A stretch of 64,000 nucleotides of DNA from DATFVB01 sp963714035 (GCA_963714035.1 OY970224.1:1612001-1676000); one strand, 5' to 3'; positions 49,734 through 58,868 are shown, counted from the stretch's first letter. The notes: generated by a model not told the origin, from the letters alone. Numbers and translations are program-made.

Positions 49734-50893
49734 TGAGGTTTCCGGTCGCCGCGGTCGGGCTCGCCGCACTCGCCGCGCTCCTCGGAGGAGCGCCGGGTCC
49801 GCCTCCGCCGGCGAAAGGCCCGGCGGATTCCGGCGCCATCGCCGCGCGCCCCGACGCATCCGAGCTCCGCGCCCATCCGGACAGCAGAGCCGAGTGGTGG
49901 TATTACACCGGCCATCTCGAAACGTCCTCCCGGCGCGAATACGGATTCGAGCTGACGTTCTTCCGCACCCGGCTGCCGGACGGCGACGATCTCGATGCCG
50001 CGCATTTCGCCCTCACCGACGTGGCGAAGAGAACTTTCGCGTGGGCCGAGAAGCTCCACCGTCCTTTTCCGGGAATCGCGGACGCCGACGCGACGAAGCT
50101 CGCCGTCTACGAGGAGGACTGGGGCGTCCATGCCGAGGGCCGGGCGCACGTCCTGCGCGCCCGCATGCCGGAGGGCGCGATCGCGCTGCGTCTGACACCG
50201 ACGAAGCCTCTCGTCCGGAACGGCGCCGGCGGCGTCTCGCGAAAGGGTCCGCGCCCCGACGAGTACTCGAACTACGTCTCCATCCCGCGGCTGTCGGTTT
50301 CCGGCACGTTCACGCGCGGCGCCTCCGCGGAAGCGGTGACGGGGACGGCCTGGTTCGACCACGAGTTCGGACCGGGCGGCCTTCCCGAGGATCTCGCCGG
50401 TTGGGACTGGTTCGCGATCCAGCTCTCCGACGACACCGAGCTGATGCTCTACCGGCTGCGGACGAAATCGGGCGGCGAATCGCCGTTTTCCCAGGGAACG
50501 TTCATCGCCGCCGACGGGCGCGCGTTCGCGCTTCGCGCTTCGGACTTTTCCGTCGAGCCGCGCGGAACGTGGAGGTCGCCCCGGACGCGAGCGACCTATC
50601 CCTCGGGATGGCGCGTGCGCGTGCCGTCCCGAGCCATCGACGTCTCGGTCGCGCCGCGCGTGCTCGGCCAGGAGCTCGTGACGAGCCGCTCGACGGGCGT
50701 GACGTACTGGGAAGGCGCGTGTACCGCCGCCGGAACGGCTTCCGGCGCCGCGGTCACCGGGAAGAGCTACGTCGAGCTGACGGGATATGCGCCGGAAGTC
50801 CCAAGCCTCAAGTCCCAAGTCTCAAGTCCAAAGTCGAAAGTCCAAAGTCCAGAGTCCCAAGTCCCAAACAAACCCGAAAATCCGAATTTCTAA
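49733..50893 (+). CDS. AttH/CrtC-like secreted lipocalin-type hydrolase
   Basis: 386 aa from ATG 49733, overlapping the permease stop (TGATG). Signal peptide to about residue 28, then a double lipocalin-like fold: SRAEWWYYTGHLET, FELTFFRTRLP, AWFDHEFGPGGLPEDLAGWDWFAIQLSD, ELMLYRLR, GKSYVELTGYAP. This matches COG5621/AttH proteins, encoded with LolD/FtsX genes in many bacteria (AttEFGH-type). The last 34 residues come from a 7-bp repeat tract and are probably not functional. Confidence 0.88.
   Translation: MRFPVAAVGLAALAALLGGAPGPPPPAKGPADSGAIAARPDASELRAHPDSRAEWWYYTGHLETSSRREYGFELTFFRTRLPDGDDLDAAHFALTDVAKRTFAWAEKLHRPFPGIADADATKLAVYEEDWGVHAEGRAHVLRARMPEGAIALRLTPTKPLVRNGAGGVSRKGPRPDEYSNYVSIPRLSVSGTFTRGASAEAVTGTAWFDHEFGPGGLPEDLAGWDWFAIQLSDDTELMLYRLRTKSGGESPFSQGTFIAADGRAFALRASDFSVEPRGTWRSPRTRATYPSGWRVRVPSRAIDVSVAPRVLGQELVTSRSTGVTYWEGACTAAGTASGAAVTGKSYVELTGYAPEVPSLKSQVSSPKSKVQSPESQVPNKPENPNF
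50796..50866. repeat. 7-bp tandem repeat tract (AAGTCCC/AAGTCCA)
   Basis: About ten units with period 7. Three units make seven codons, so the overlapping gene end reads as a degenerate heptapeptide repeat (S-Q-V-x-S-P-K). Confidence 0.88.
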
Positions 50894-50993
50894 TTCCTGA
50901 AAGGAAGGTGCCCGATCGTTTCGAGCATTCGAATTTCGGGTTTTGAAATTGTTTCGGGTTTCGAGCTTCGTGCTTCGGATTTCCTCTCGAGGA

Positions 50994-53246
50994 TCAAACG
51001 CGCGTGCGACCTTCTCCCGTCTCTCCTTCTCGTGCGCGAGCGAGCCCGAACGCGATAAGGCCTAGCGTGAGAAGGGAAACGACCATCGCCGCAGCAGCCG
51101 CCGGATCCGAGTAGGTGAACTCGACGCGATGCCGACCGGCGGGAACGGGAACGGCCTGGAACGAGAAGTCGGCGGGCAGTACCCGGGCGGGTATTCCGTC
51201 GATTCGAGCTCGCCAGCGCCGATCGAACGTTTCGGAGCGGAAGAGATATCCCCCGGGAGAGACCATCTCGACTCCTTCCCTGTCCGCACGCCGGGAGACG
51301 GGCAGGATCGACGCCTCGCCGGCCGGAGACGCCGAGCCCGGCAAGCCCTCGACGACGAGCGTCCCTTCGGCGCGGCGAGGGTCGACGACGAGCGATCGGG
51401 CTGCGTCTTCCGACGGCGCCGTGATCGCGGACGAGAAGAAGCGGAATCGCGCGGCGCCGTCGAGGCCACGAACCGTCCGCCGGGGAGACGTCGCGAGGAG
51501 CGGCGGAAAGCTCGCCGCCGAACGATCGATCGTCGAGATCGTCCGGACGTCCGCCAGGCGCAGGAGGCCAGCCTTGCGCGGGTCGGAAAAGGGAAGCGTC
51601 TCCACGAGCCGGCCGAAGTAGAACGAGCGGCGGGGGGAAAACCGGTCGATGTCGTTGTTCCCGGCGAACGCGACGCCCCATATCGCCGGGGACATCGGAC
51701 GGAGCGGATCGTTGGCGATCTCGGTCTCCGCGTCGAAATAGAAGCGACCTCCCGCGGCCGCGACCCGCCGGACCGCCTCGGGCGGCACATCGAACTGGGC
51801 GGCCGGAGCCAGCGGAACGGAGTTCCAGGTCCGGGGCAGGAGATCCGCGAGGAGGATCGCGGCGACCGCCGCCGCCAGACGCGCCGGCCGCCGGCGGAGC
51901 CCGACGGCGGCGAGAAGCAGCGCCGCCGCGAACGCCGCCGCGGTGGCGAGGTCGCGCCCGATCGCCTCGAGAATCGCCGTCCGCGCCGCGGCCATCTCGG
52001 GGCTCGCGATGCGGGACGCGGCGAGCGACGACCACGCCTGCGCCGGAGCGATGCGCAGCCAGAGCCAGCCCGCCGCCGACGCTCCGGCGATCGCGGCGCT
52101 CGCACCCGCGAGACGCCGAATCGCGGCGCGGTCACCGGAGCGAAGGAGGTCGAGCCCGAACCCCGCGGCCGCGATCGCCGAGACCGCGGCGAAAAACAGC
52201 CACTTCTCCGGATACCGCGCGAGCGACAGCCCCGGAAGGGAGAGCAGCCTCTCCCCGCCCGGCAGGTAGCGCCCGAGCGAGAGGATTCCCCCGATTCCCG
52301 CCAGCGCGAGGAGCGTCCGTCCGCGGCGGTGACGCGTCGCGGCCGCCAGGAGCGCCAGCGTGGCCGTGCCGATCGCGAGCGTCGAAATGTAGGGTGTCCC
52401 GGCATCGAAGAACGCGCTTCCCCAGAACCCCTGAGCCGACGCCGCGTGGACATCTCCAAACAGGCCCGGCCAGAGAAACGCGAGGAATCGCAGCGGCCTC
52501 ACCGAGTAGAAGGCGGCCCCCGAGCCGACCGCCAGCCCGGCGCCGCGAACCGTCCCGCCGATCAGGCCCGCCGCTCCGGCGATCTGCGGCAGCGCGATTC
52601 CCGCGCCCGCGAGCACTCCTGCCGCGACCCGCTTCCAGCCGCCGCGCCGTTCGATCGCCCGGAAGGCGATCACGAGCGCGAGCGCCTCGCCGGCGATCGC
52701 CGGCTCGCCCGACAGAATGACGAGGCCCAACAGCACGGCGCCTTCGAGGAACGCCGAGCGAGCGCCCCAGGCCGCGACGAGCGGAAGGAAAAGCGCGATG
52801 CCCCAGGCGGTCGTCGGAAGCGAGGCGAGCGTCATCGCCGGCCCGGAGACGGCGATCGCAAACGCGCACAAGGCCGCGGAGGACCGCGACAGCGCAAGCT
52901 TGCGGAGCGCGACAAAGGAGAGGAGAACGAAGGCTCCCGCCCAGAAGAGGTGGGCCGCGCGCATCGCGGCGGAGAGCGGCCGCAGCAGGAAGAGGAGCGT
53001 CGCCGGGAAGAACACGGCATTGTTCGGGTCGGCGGCCATCGGAATCCCGGCGCCGAGCGACGGATTCCAGAAGGGCGAAGAGCCTTCGCGGATCGCGGCC
53101 GCGAACGCGGCCCGGAGGGGCGCGAAGAAGAAGCCGAGATCGCGCGCGTAAAAGACGAGACCGCCTCCGAAGAGGCGGCCCCAGAAGATCGCGACACCCG
53201 CGGCGAGGAGCGCGGCGGCCGCCGCGTCCTTCCGGCGGCCGTTCAG
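50994..53246 (-). CDS. YfhO-like multi-pass membrane protein with non-canonical start
   Basis: About 750 aa, 12 or more TM helices and a C-terminal extracytoplasmic beta domain (VSPGGYLFRSETFDRRWRA, PAGRHRVEFTYSDP), as in YfhO-type glycosylation-related membrane proteins. The conserved N-terminal loop WNPSLGAGIPMAADPNN and a first TM helix lie upstream of the first ATG (53037-53039), so the real start must be earlier. No ATG/GTG/TTG exists in frame back to the stop at 53274. CTG 53244-53246 (or ATC 53247-53249) follows AGAGGTGA and is taken as start, just after the upstream gene's stop. Confidence 0.8.
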   Translation of the reverse strand: MNGRRKDAAAAALLAAGVAIFWGRLFGGGLVFYARDLGFFFAPLRAAFAAAIREGSSPFWNPSLGAGIPMAADPNNAVFFPATLLFLLRPLSAAMRAAHLFWAGAFVLLSFVALRKLALSRSSAALCAFAIAVSGPAMTLASLPTTAWGIALFLPLVAAWGARSAFLEGAVLLGLVILSGEPAIAGEALALVIAFRAIERRGGWKRVAAGVLAGAGIALPQIAGAAGLIGGTVRGAGLAVGSGAAFYSVRPLRFLAFLWPGLFGDVHAASAQGFWGSAFFDAGTPYISTLAIGTATLALLAAATRHRRGRTLLALAGIGGILSLGRYLPGGERLLSLPGLSLARYPEKWLFFAAVSAIAAAGFGLDLLRSGDRAAIRRLAGASAAIAGASAAGWLWLRIAPAQAWSSLAASRIASPEMAAARTAILEAIGRDLATAAAFAAALLLAAVGLRRRPARLAAAVAAILLADLLPRTWNSVPLAPAAQFDVPPEAVRRVAAAGGRFYFDAETEIANDPLRPMSPAIWGVAFAGNNDIDRFSPRRSFYFGRLVETLPFSDPRKAGLLRLADVRTISTIDRSAASFPPLLATSPRRTVRGLDGAARFRFFSSAITAPSEDAARSLVVDPRRAEGTLVVEGLPGSASPAGEASILPVSRRADREGVEMVSPGGYLFRSETFDRRWRARIDGIPARVLPADFSFQAVPVPAGRHRVEFTYSDPAAAAAMVVSLLTLGLIAFGLARAREGETGEGRTRV

Positions 53247-53253
53247 GATCGCG

Positions 53254-53679
53254 TCACCTCTTCGTTTCGACGGTCAGGTAGAAGTACTTCGCCTTGTCCA
53301 GGTTCCGGAAGACGTGCGCGAAGGTGACGGTGAAATCGTCGCGCGCCCCCTTGTTCAGGTCGCCGACCTTCACGCCGCCCTCACCGGCGGCGATCAGGTG
53401 GTTCTCCTCGTCGAACACCGCGATCGCGACCCCGGGCACGACGTCGACCGCCGAGTCGTTGTCGACCCGCACGTGCGCGCGCGAGGTGGACATTCTCGTC
53501 GGCTTCACGACGGAGCCCATGTCCCACGTGATCTGTTTGACGGTGATCCCGTTCTCCGTCCAGTTCAGGGTCTGCACGCCGTTCTGCGGCGCCCAGTCGA
53601 AGCGCTTCGTCACGACGGCCGCGAACGACGACCCGGCGGCCGCCGAGACCAGGAGCATCAGAGGAAGAATCCTTTTCAT
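53254..53679 (-). CDS. Small secreted protein
   Basis: 141 aa from ATG 53677-53679 with GGAGGTGGCG upstream. Signal peptide KRILPLMLLVSAAAGSSFA; the mature part is a beta-sandwich-like domain (AHVRVDNDSAVDVVPGVAIAVFDEENHLIAAGEGG, DDFTVTFAHVFRNLDKAKYFYLTVE). No family name. Its stop is seven bases before the YfhO-like gene's start, so the two are probably co-translated. Confidence 0.82.
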   Translation of the reverse strand: MKRILPLMLLVSAAAGSSFAAVVTKRFDWAPQNGVQTLNWTENGITVKQITWDMGSVVKPTRMSTSRAHVRVDNDSAVDVVPGVAIAVFDEENHLIAAGEGGVKVGDLNKGARDDFTVTFAHVFRNLDKAKYFYLTVETKR

Positions 53680-53995
53680 CGCCACCTCCGAGCCAAATGT
53701 AGCAAATCTCCGCCTCAGAAGGCTTTTTTTTGCTCCCGGACAATGCACGATTGCTTAAGACGCTTCTCGCAACGTCGTTCCATGACGCGCGACCGATTCC
53801 CTGACTGCGACTCCATGCGGCACCTTTAGCGGCTCCGGTGCCCATCGCATCGCCTGATTTTTTGCCGAAGTAACCGAGGCAAAAAATCTGCGATGCGGGA
53901 GCGGAGGCGTCGGCGAGCAGGTCGCGCGGCCGCGGTCGAGTCGCTGGTTCGACGAGCCGCGGCGGCGGGACGTCGACCCGGTCTGCGAGCCAGCC
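53680..53995. other. Intergenic region with stem-loop
   Basis: 316 bp; contains the stem-loop at 53846-53897. No gene seen. The stem-loop could also serve as a terminator, because its inner stem has runs of A and T. Confidence 0.7.
53846..53897 (+). repeat. Stem-loop repeat with GAAGTAACCGA loop, element 4
   Basis: Outer stem CGCATCGC/GCGATGCG, internal loop CTG/CT, inner stem ATTTTTTGCC/GGCAAAAAAT (10 bp), loop GAAGTAACCGA (53867-53877). The inner stem is completely different in sequence from the GC-rich ones of the other elements. Confidence 0.87.
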
Positions 53996-55525
53996 TCAGC
54001 GACGGGGTGGGAGATCAGATGCGGGATTGAAGTCGCCGGGCCGCCGCCCGTTCCGCAGCCGCGAATGCCGGTAGCCGTACAGGAAATAGACGACCAGGCC
54101 GGCGAGCAGCCATCCGAAGAAACGCCACCAGGAGCTCGGCGGGAGAAAGAAGATGAGGTACACGCACGCGATCAGGCCGAGGCTCGGGAGGAAGACCGGC
54201 CCGAGCGGAACGCGGAACGGCCGCTCGCGGCCCGGGTCCTTGAAGCGGAGCACCATGATCCCGAGACAGACGAGGATGAACGCGAAGAGCGTCCCGATGT
54301 TCGTGAGGTCGACCATCTCGTCGATGTTCGCCACGGCCGCCGCCAGGCCCACGATGACGCCCGTCAGAATGGTCGCGACGTGCGGCGTGCGGAACTTCGG
54401 GTGGACTTTCGCGAACGAGGGCGGCAGGAAGCCGTCCCGCGCCATCGCGAAGAGGATGCGCGGCTGTCCGAGCTGAAAGACGAGGAGGACGGCCGTGTGG
54501 GCGATCACGGAGCCCAGCGCGACGATCCCCACCATGTAGTTCGGCATGCGGACGTACTTCATCGCCATCGTCAGCGGCTCGGCCTGCTGCGACGAGTTGA
54601 GGTGCTGCAGGACGGGGAAGGGCACCATGCCGGTGAAGACGGCGGCCACGACGACGTAGACGACCGTGCAGACGATGAGCGAGCCGATGATCCCGATCGG
54701 CATGTCGCGTTTCGGGTTCCGGCACTCCTCGGCCGTCGTCGAGACCGCGTCGAATCCGATGTAGGCGAAGAAGATGATCGCCGCCCCGGTCGAGATCCCC
54801 GCGAAGCCGTTCGGCGCGAAGGGCCGCCAGTTCGCCGGCCGGACGAAGTGGACGCTCACGAAGATGAAGAAGGCGAGGACGACGAGCTTGATCCCGACCA
54901 TCACGGCGTTGAAGCGAGCGGATTCCCGAACGCCCCAGACCAGGATGACCGTGATGACCGCGACGATGAAGAACGCGAGCACGTTGAAGACGATCGGCAC
55001 CCCGAAGATCCGGGGCGCGTGCGCGAGAACCGCCGGCACCTTCTGGTGCGCGGTCCGGTAGTCGATCGTCAGCCAGTCGGGAAGATGGATCCCGAGGCCG
55101 TCGAGGAGCGTGTTGCAGTAGTTCGCCCAGGAGATCGCGACCGCGACGTTGCCGATCGCGTACTCGAGGATCAGGTCCCAGCCGATGATCCACGCGACGA
55201 GCTCGCCGAGCGTGGCGTACGAGTACGTGTACGCGGAACCGGCCACCGGGACCATCGACGCGAACTCCGCGTAGCAGAGGGCGGTGAACCCGCAGACGAC
55301 CGCGGTGAGGAAGAACGAGAGCATCAGCGCGGGCCCGGCCCCGGGCCGGTGCGCGTCGCCCGCGGCCGCCGTCCCGATCGTGGCGAAGATGCCGGCGCCG
55401 ATGATCGCGCCGATCCCGAGCGCTATCAGGTTGACCGGGCCGAGCGTCTTCTTGAGCTGGTGCCCCTCTTCCTGCGTCTCGGCGACGAGGTCGTCGAGCG
55501 ATTTCGTCCGAAAAAGCTGGTTCAA
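53996..55525 (-). CDS. APC-family amino acid permease
   Basis: 509 aa, 12 TM helices. The opening NQLFRTKSLDDLVAETQEEGHQLKKTLGPVNLIALGIGAIIGAGIF is typical of the cationic amino acid/YhdG-type APC branch. Further motifs: YAEFASMVPVAGSAYTYSY and FFAYIGFDAVSTTAEECRNPKRDMPIGII. Imports amino acids in symport with H+ or by exchange. Start TTG 55523-55525, chosen from the conserved NQLFRTKSL; no strong ribosome site. Confidence 0.93.
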   Translation of the reverse strand: MNQLFRTKSLDDLVAETQEEGHQLKKTLGPVNLIALGIGAIIGAGIFATIGTAAAGDAHRPGAGPALMLSFFLTAVVCGFTALCYAEFASMVPVAGSAYTYSYATLGELVAWIIGWDLILEYAIGNVAVAISWANYCNTLLDGLGIHLPDWLTIDYRTAHQKVPAVLAHAPRIFGVPIVFNVLAFFIVAVITVILVWGVRESARFNAVMVGIKLVVLAFFIFVSVHFVRPANWRPFAPNGFAGISTGAAIIFFAYIGFDAVSTTAEECRNPKRDMPIGIIGSLIVCTVVYVVVAAVFTGMVPFPVLQHLNSSQQAEPLTMAMKYVRMPNYMVGIVALGSVIAHTAVLLVFQLGQPRILFAMARDGFLPPSFAKVHPKFRTPHVATILTGVIVGLAAAVANIDEMVDLTNIGTLFAFILVCLGIMVLRFKDPGRERPFRVPLGPVFLPSLGLIACVYLIFFLPPSSWWRFFGWLLAGLVVYFLYGYRHSRLRNGRRPGDFNPASDLPPRR

Positions 55526-55583
55526 GTTGGACGAAGGGTAAGGGAGGGCCCTCCCGGAACGCAAACGATTTCTGGCGCGAAGT

Positions 55584-56306
55584 TCAGCGGGACGAAGCGG
55601 CGGCCGAGAGGGCGGCGACGCGCTCCGGAAGCTCGGCGAGCGACACGATCCGATCCGGGATCTCGGCGTGGCGGCCTTCGCGATCGAGGAGGACGGCGGA
55701 GAGGCCCGCGGCCCGGGCGGCGGCCCAGTCCTCCTCGAGGGAGTCGCCCACGTGCACGGCTTCGCGCTCCGCCACGCCGAGCCGTTCGCACGCGCGCCGG
55801 AAGATCTCCGGATGCGGCTTTCCCGCTTTCTCCGTCGCCGAGATGAGGAGCGCGGAAAAGCGCGCGGCCAGACCGTGCGCCTCGAGCAGCGGAGCGAGAG
55901 ACGAGTCCCAGTTCGAGACGATCGCGAGCGGGAGTCCTCGCGCGGCGAGGAGATCGAGCGCCGGCAGGACGTCGGGGTAGAGGGACCAGGAACCCGGTTC
56001 CAGGAAATGCGCGACGAGCCGTTCGAAGCATTCGGTCGAGAGGCGGCCCCCGTCGAAATGATGCCGGGCGCGTTCGACGAAGAGCGCCCAGAAGCCGCGC
56101 TCGCCGGTCGGGCCATCGTACCGGTCGACGAGCCTCTTCTCCCGGATCTCCTTCCAGGTCCGCGCGAGCGCGCCCCGCATCTCGGCCTCACCGCCGTTTG
56201 CGCCGTCGCGCACGAACTCGCGCAGATAGATCTCCTCGACGGGGGGATGCGGATGGAGCAGCGTGAACCCCGCGTCGAGCGTGACGGCGCGGATCCCCCG
56301 GGTCAC
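55584..56306 (-). CDS. HAD-family hydrolase
   Basis: 240 aa from GTG 56304-56306 (a GTG eight codons upstream lies in 8-bp repeats). Motif I is AVTLDAGFTLLHP (Asp nucleophile, D-x-G-x-T type as in HDHD3-like proteins), motif II IVSNWDSSL, Lys in EKAGKPHPEIF, and motif IV VHVGDSLEEDWAAARAAG. A small-molecule phosphatase; substrate unknown. Confidence 0.9.
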   Translation of the reverse strand: MTRGIRAVTLDAGFTLLHPHPPVEEIYLREFVRDGANGGEAEMRGALARTWKEIREKRLVDRYDGPTGERGFWALFVERARHHFDGGRLSTECFERLVAHFLEPGSWSLYPDVLPALDLLAARGLPLAIVSNWDSSLAPLLEAHGLAARFSALLISATEKAGKPHPEIFRRACERLGVAEREAVHVGDSLEEDWAAARAAGLSAVLLDREGRHAEIPDRIVSLAELPERVAALSAAASSR

Positions 56307-56343
56307 AACCCGCGACTCGGGACTCGCCACTCGCGACTCGTCA

Positions 56344-57135
56344 TCACGGCATCACCTGGCCGCCGTCGAGGACGATCGCCTGTCCGGTGAGGTCGCGCGC
56401 GTCGTCGGATGCGATGTAGAGCGCGAGCCCCGCGATCTCGTCCGGATCGAGCACGCGCCCGAGCGGCGCCATGCGCGCGCAAATGGCGCGAGCCTCCTCC
56501 TCCGAGACCTGTCGGGCGCCGGCGATCCGCCGATACCCCTGTCGGGCGAGCTCCGTCTCCACCCATCCCGGGCAGATCGCGTTGACGGTGATCTTGCGCG
56601 GCGCGAGCTCCAGCGCCATCGTGCGCGTGAGACCGATCACGCCGTGCTTGGTCGCGACGTACGCCGCCTGCCCGGGAACGCCGAAGCGGCCGAGCACCGA
56701 GGAGAGATTCACGATGCGGCCGCCGTCGGGCATGTGCCGGAGCGCCGCGCGCGTGACCCGCCAGACCGCCGTCAGATTCGTCGCGACGACCGCGTCCCAG
56801 ATCGCGTCGGCGGCCGAATCCTCTTCGGGCGTCCCTCCGACGACCGGCGTGAGACCCGAAGTCCCCGCGTTGTTGACGAGCACGTCGATCGATCGGCCGC
56901 CGGCGGCCGCCGAGGCGAGCGCGCTCGCGCACGATTCGGGGCGCGTGACGTCGAAGCCGACCGCCGTCACTTCGCCGCCGGAAGAGGCGATTTCTCGAGC
57001 GATCCGCTCCGTATCCCGGGTCGACCTCGCCGCGAGGCACACGCGAGCGCCTTCGGCGGCGAATCGCCGCGCGATCGCTTCCCCGATGCCGCGCGAGGCG
57101 CCCGTCACGAACGCGGTTTTCCCGGAAAGGCGCAT
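56344..57135 (-). CDS. Short-chain dehydrogenase/reductase (FabG-like)
   Basis: 263 aa from ATG 57133-57135 (another ATG at 57151-57153). Rossmann motif TGASRGIGEA, NNAG, catalytic Ser in VNLSSVLGR, YVATK (Tyr-x3-Lys) and C-terminal DLTGQAIVLDGGQVMP. Classical SDR that reduces a carbonyl with NAD(P)H; the exact substrate cannot be told. Downstream by 37 bp is the HAD gene on the same strand. Confidence 0.93.
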   Translation of the reverse strand: MRLSGKTAFVTGASRGIGEAIARRFAAEGARVCLAARSTRDTERIAREIASSGGEVTAVGFDVTRPESCASALASAAAGGRSIDVLVNNAGTSGLTPVVGGTPEEDSAADAIWDAVVATNLTAVWRVTRAALRHMPDGGRIVNLSSVLGRFGVPGQAAYVATKHGVIGLTRTMALELAPRKITVNAICPGWVETELARQGYRRIAGARQVSEEEARAICARMAPLGRVLDPDEIAGLALYIASDDARDLTGQAIVLDGGQVMP

Positions 57136-57159
57136 CGATTTCGAGATTATCATCGCGCG

Positions 57160-57654
57160 ATGCGACGTCTTTTCTTTCTGCTCGCCGCGCCCTGCTTCGT
57201 CGGGTGCGCCGCGGCGCCCAACGCCGCGCCTCAAACCGTCGCGCCCAACGCCGCGCCTCAAACCGTCGCGCCGAACGCCGCGCCTCCCGCTGCCGCCGAG
57301 CCCGCGCCACCCCCATCGCAACCGGCGAAATACCTCGCGCCGGGCCCGTTCGCGGGAGGCGACGGGAGCTCCGCCGAGCAGGCGGTGGTCGTTCTCGCGC
57401 AGACGGAGGATGAAGGGATCGATCTCGAGCACCACTGGATCTTCGACCACTACGGCCGCTTCCGGAAGATCCGGGGCGGCCTCGCCTCCGCCGACGACAA
57501 GCACTACGACGTGATCACCGTCGAGCTCGGCGACCACACGGAAAGAACGATCTATTTCGACATCACAGGGTTCTACGGGGTGATGGACCCGCCGGAAACG
57601 GCCCCCGCAACTCCGCCACCACCGCCCCAGCCGCCGCAGGGGCGGCGGCGGTAA
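57160..57654 (+). CDS. Lipoprotein with proline-rich linkers
   Basis: 164 aa. Lipobox LLAAPCFVGC, then a repeat NAAPQTVAP (encoded by a 24-bp tandem repeat of about three units, 57220-57291), a folded segment (AEQAVVVLAQTEDEGIDLEHHWIFDHYGRFRKI to YFDITGFYG) and a Pro-rich tail. Divergent from the SDR gene, 24 bp apart. Function unknown. Confidence 0.82.
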   Translation: MRRLFFLLAAPCFVGCAAAPNAAPQTVAPNAAPQTVAPNAAPPAAAEPAPPPSQPAKYLAPGPFAGGDGSSAEQAVVVLAQTEDEGIDLEHHWIFDHYGRFRKIRGGLASADDKHYDVITVELGDHTERTIYFDITGFYGVMDPPETAPATPPPPPQPPQGRRR

Positions 57655-57862
57655 GCTCCAAATCACAAGCTTCAAATCTCAAAAGGACGATGAGCCCGCG
57701 CCCGAGGGCTTTGGTTTTCATGTATTGTTTAGAGACTTCAAATCGCGACGACAGCGGAATCGAGAGGCGAACATCGAGCGGACAGAGCTTGCAATTGAAA
57801 CTTCCGGAGTCGCGTTCCTGCTCAATACGCGTAACCTGTTGAAAAAACGCGCAAGAAACCCC
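57655..57862. other. Intergenic region without recognised feature
   Basis: 208 bp upstream of the promoter of the next gene; relatively AT-rich. No gene or repeat seen. Confidence 0.6.
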
Positions 57863-57891
57863 TTGACCGATCCTGGAGCCCCCGTCATACT
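57863..57891 (+). promoter_or_regulatory. Sigma-70-type promoter
   Basis: TTGACC, 17-base spacer, CATACT; gives a leader of about 75 bases before ATG 57972. Confidence 0.5.
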
Positions 57892-57971
57892 TCTCGGCAA
57901 TTGACTGCCCGCGACGAGCCGATGTCCGACTCGCCCAACAGGCGGAAGTGGTTCGGAGGAGGATCTCGGGG

Positions 57972-58844
57972 ATGAAAAAGCTATTGGCGCTCGGGGTAAC
58001 ACTCGCCTTCGCGTCGACCGGCCTGGCGATGCAGAAGGAAACCAACGGTCACTGGATCCATGAGCAGCCGACGAAGGGCCAGGACGCCAAGAATCAGGCG
58101 GGCAAGCCGGCCCGCCCGAGCAGCAACCAGATCACCTACCAGGGCGGCGACATCCTCAACGCGGCCAAGGTCCGCCCGATCTTCTGGGGAAGCGCGTTCG
58201 GGAGCGGCGGAAGCCTGAACTCCTACGCCAACACCATGATCTCCTTCTACGAACAGTATGGGACGAACACCCACTACGGCGTCATCACCCAGTACTACGA
58301 CACGACGACGGGCACGACCCGCCACATCGCGCTCTCGACGCTCCTCTCGAGCGCGAGCGGCGCGTACTTCGACAGCTCGAACCCCTCCAGCGCGAACGTC
58401 ACCGACGCGGCGGTTCAGGCGGAAGTCAACAGGTGCATCACGGCGACCGGCTTCGACAACGAGACCATCTACGAAGTCTTCATCCCGACCGGCTACTACT
58501 CCTCCGACGGCTCCGCGACCTCCTGCGGCGGCCCGCACCTGCAGTACTGCGCGTACCACGGCAGCTACACGAGCAGCGGCCACACGGTCAAGTACTCGAT
58601 CGAGCCCTACCCGTCCTGCAGCGGCTGCCACGCCAACGGCTTCTCGACGGTCCAGGACGCCCAGCACTTCGCCTGTCACGAGACCCGCGAGGCCGTGACC
58701 GACCCGGTCAACGCCTGGTGGAACACCCACACCGGAAACGAGGCGGACGACGAGTGCGCCTGGAGCCCGGCGCCCTTCATCGACGGCGGGTTCGGCTACC
58801 AGTACGAGTGGTCCAACAGCGCCAATTCCTGCGTCAAGCCCTAA
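57972..58844 (+). CDS. Secreted EXORDIUM-like protein
   Basis: 290 aa. Signal peptide MKKLLALGVTLAFASTGLA; GGAGGAGG-type ribosome site 13 bases before ATG. The body resembles the phosphate-induced/EXORDIUM-like family: TYQGGDILNAAKVRPIFWGS, then CHETREAVTDPVNAWW and EADDECAW. It has about ten Cys, probably as disulfides. In bacteria these are secreted proteins with unknown substrates. Followed by a strong terminator. Confidence 0.75.
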   Translation: MKKLLALGVTLAFASTGLAMQKETNGHWIHEQPTKGQDAKNQAGKPARPSSNQITYQGGDILNAAKVRPIFWGSAFGSGGSLNSYANTMISFYEQYGTNTHYGVITQYYDTTTGTTRHIALSTLLSSASGAYFDSSNPSSANVTDAAVQAEVNRCITATGFDNETIYEVFIPTGYYSSDGSATSCGGPHLQYCAYHGSYTSSGHTVKYSIEPYPSCSGCHANGFSTVQDAQHFACHETREAVTDPVNAWWNTHTGNEADDECAWSPAPFIDGGFGYQYEWSNSANSCVKP

Positions 58845-58868
58845 GCCCCACACGAGAGCGTCTCGTCC

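Noticed and set aside
47076..49859. Long minus-strand reading frame opposite the ABC permease
   Set aside because: 927 Arg/Asp-rich codons with no recognisable motif; a shadow of the permease gene at high GC.
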